Shown piece after piece: positions 13,728 to 15,341 of a stretch of DNA of 15,341 bases. The notes beneath the pieces are model-generated. The model saw only the letters and a program-made list of their open reading frames with translations, ran no database searches and was not told where the DNA came from. Source of the DNA: an uncultured Actinomycetes bacterium (lineage in GTDB: Bacteria; Actinomycetota; Actinomycetes; S36-B12); the NCBI GenBank assembly GCA_913061025.1, contig CAJXUJ010000016.1, forward strand, positions 1 to 15,341. Direction: 5' to 3'. Made by a program: the position numbers and the translations under genes. The stretch's first letter is position 1, and the number at the start of each line of letters is the position of its first letter.

Positions 13728-14651
13728 TCACCGCAACGGCGAGCGGGGCTGATCCTCCGGATACATCGATGTGTGTTCGGGTTCGGTTGCGTCGAGGCGG
13801 GCAAACTGCTCGTCACTCAACGTCAGGCTCAGCGAGCGGACAATTGACGCAATCGTCTCCGGCCGAGTTGCGCCGGGGATGGGAATCATCACCGGTGACA
13901 TCCGCAATAGCCAGGCGAGCGTCACCTCTTGCGGTGTTGCTCCGAGTTCCTCGCCGACCTCGGCGAACGGGGCGAAGCGGGAGCCGACGTCCTTCGCATG
14001 CGTGGCCCCGCCGAGGGGAGACCACGGGAGGAAGGCGATGCCCTCTTTCTCGCACCGCTGCAGCACATCGAGGTCCGCCCGATAGCGGGGGGATAGTTCG
14101 TTTTGAACAGACACCACCCCGCCGTCACTCGCCGATCCCAGTTCAGTGATCGCTAGATCGAGTTCGGCAGCCGTGACGTTGGACAGCCCGATGCGCCGGA
14201 TCAGACCAGCGTCCTTCAAGGCCTGCAGCGCGCGGATCTGATCGAGGTAGGTCATCTCGGGATCGTGCCGATGGTGTTGGTACAGGTCGATGACGTCCAC
14301 CCCGAGTTCGGTCAGACTCGCCTCGCAAGCGCGCATCAGCGCATCCGGCGCTGAGTCACGCCCCCACACCTCCCCCTCGCTACGGGTAATGCCGCCCTTC
14401 GTGGTGATCAGAACGTCGGTGAGCGACGCAGGTCCGGAATAGGTACGAATCGCTTCGGCGACAAGCGCCTCGTTGTGTCCAACGGCATCCCACGAGGGTG
14501 CGTAGATGTTGGCGGTATCCAGCAGGGTGATGCCGGCGTCGAGTGCTGCGTGGATCGTGTCCACCGCCTGCTCGCGTTGATCGACCATTCGACCATTGCT
14601 CAGCGGCATGCAACCCAGCCCCACCGCGGACACCCGTACGTCACCAATCAT
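13728..14651 (-). CDS. Aldo/keto reductase
   Basis: A 307-residue NADPH-dependent oxidoreductase with the aldo/keto reductase (TIM-barrel) fold; the substrate cannot be told. The tetrad is visible: Asp and Tyr in LLDTANIYAPS, Lys in VLITTKGG, and His in IDLYQHHRHDP. Also present are LGCMPLSNG at the first strand, IGLSNV, the coenzyme-side SVQNELSPRYR and IPIPGATRPETI. The ATG at 14651 gives the usual start shortly before the first barrel strand; a GTG at 14668 is an alternative, and the longer frame to 14876 overlaps the divergent gene. It is convergent with the secreted protein gene, separated by 13 bp, and stands alone. Confidence 0.93.
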   Translation of the reverse strand: MIGDVRVSAVGLGCMPLSNGRMVDQREQAVDTIHAALDAGITLLDTANIYAPSWDAVGHNEALVAEAIRTYSGPASLTDVLITTKGGITRSEGEVWGRDSAPDALMRACEASLTELGVDVIDLYQHHRHDPEMTYLDQIRALQALKDAGLIRRIGLSNVTAAELDLAITELGSASDGGVVSVQNELSPRYRADLDVLQRCEKEGIAFLPWSPLGGATHAKDVGSRFAPFAEVGEELGATPQEVTLAWLLRMSPVMIPIPGATRPETIASIVRSLSLTLSDEQFARLDATEPEHTSMYPEDQPRSPLR

Positions 14652-14771
14652 TCTCTGGAAAATCACTCGAAGACCATAAGCGAAATGGTGCGGAGCCTCC
14701 CAGCAATCGCTACTGTTCCGCCATCCGGGGGTGCTGGGGGAAGAGCACGGGGGTGAGAGCGAGGCGACCCC

Positions 14772-15341
14772 GTGCACCGAGTCCCCAGCCTGGGCAACGG
14801 CGTTTCGGTCCCCATCACCGATGCTGACTTCCCCGCGCTCCTCGAGGCCCTTCGCTCGGACTCGCTTCCCGATCACGGATCGGAGTTCCTCGTCGACTGG
14901 ATGGGTGTGAAAACCCGCATCCCGATGCTGCCCTGGGCGCCCGCCGAACTCGCCGGAACCACCAGCACCGATTTACCGATCCCCGACGACGGCTACCGAT
15001 CCGAGGACTTCGAATACGCGGCTCTTGCGCGGGCCGTTCAGGGGATCACTCACCACCCGATCCGCATAGTGGAGATTGGCGCGGGCTGGGCTCCGTGGGC
15101 GGTCGCCGCGCTCGTCCACGCCCGACGGCAAGGAATCGGGGGAATCGCCATCGCCGTCGAAGCGGACCCACGACGATGCGCATGGGCCTGCATGCATGCC
15201 CAGGACAACGGCATTGCGGCAACGCTGGTTTCCGGCAAGCCTCGCCAATTGGCGGGACGGCTCAACAAAGCGATCCAGTCCAGCCAGCCGGATCGACGGC
15301 AACTCGTGATCGTCCAAGCGGCCGCCTGGCACGAGTCCGGG
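14772..15341 (+). CDS. FkbM-like SAM-dependent methyltransferase (partial, 3' end outside window)
   Basis: An open frame of 190 residues running off the right edge. Residues around 100-145 form a Rossmann-type SAM site: RIVEIGAGWAPWAVAALVHA (motif I with GAGWAPW) followed by IAVEADPRRCAWACMHAQD (acidic Glu-Ala-Asp at the end of strand 2). The preceding GYRSEDFEYAALARAVQ resembles the helix before motif I in FkbM-family methyltransferases, which act on polyketides, glycans or other polymers. The acceptor is unknown. An in-frame stop at 14754 bounds the start, making the GTG at 14772 the first candidate, with GAGCGAGG about 8 nt before it. It is divergent from the aldo/keto reductase across 120 bp. 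Confidence 0.72.
   Translation, partial: MHRVPSLGNGVSVPITDADFPALLEALRSDSLPDHGSEFLVDWMGVKTRIPMLPWAPAELAGTTSTDLPIPDDGYRSEDFEYAALARAVQGITHHPIRIVEIGAGWAPWAVAALVHARRQGIGGIAIAVEADPRRCAWACMHAQDNGIAATLVSGKPRQLAGRLNKAIQSSQPDRRQLVIVQAAAWHESG

Overview
The window is a chromosomal stretch from a high-GC bacterium, most likely an actinobacterium (Actinomycetota). The clearest marker is tadA directly preceded by the actinobacterial 'tRNA adenosine deaminase-associated' gene. A LytR_C-type envelope protein, a septum-formation-like secreted protein, frequent GTG starts and several starts without a Shine-Dalgarno sequence fit the same origin. No rRNA, tRNA, insertion sequence, integrase or CRISPR array is visible. 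Coding density is very high: the longest non-coding gap is 167 bp, and many gene pairs overlap by 1-4 bp.

Layout. 1-2084 (-): a membrane diguanylate cyclase (MASE1-CHASE-GGDEF), cut by the left edge. 2224-5710 (+): an AI-2E-family permease, then an acyl-CoA dehydrogenase and an APH-fold kinase overlapping by ATGA. The last two together match the two halves of ACAD10/ACAD11 and the LvaC/LvaA pair of levulinate catabolism. 5678-7262 (-): a three-gene overlapping unit (deaminase-associated protein, tadA, LytR_C protein). 7321-7959 (+): upp. 7953-8133: a large co-axial palindrome filling the gap between the convergent upp and pntB genes. 8127-10971 (-): pntAA-pntAB-pntB, the three-subunit proton-translocating transhydrogenase. 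11124-12007 (+): a 49-residue membrane microprotein and a DsbB-like thiol oxidoreductase. 12004-12777 (-): an orphan ParA-type ATPase. 12911-13714 (+): a secreted eight-cysteine protein built from two four-cysteine halves. 13728-14651 (-): an aldo/keto reductase. 14772-end (+): the start of a FkbM-like methyltransferase.

How the parts may work together. The dehydrogenase/kinase pair probably converts 4-hydroxyacyl-CoA into a form that can enter beta-oxidation, through a phosphorylated intermediate (inference from the ACAD11/Lva families). PntAA/AB/B links the proton gradient to NADPH supply. DsbB-like protein and the eight-cysteine exported protein suggest oxidative folding outside the membrane. 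ParA and the septum-formation-like protein hint at cell-cycle or envelope roles but are divergently transcribed single genes. The two observations most worth following are the palindrome between upp and pntB and the Lva/ACAD11-like gene pair.
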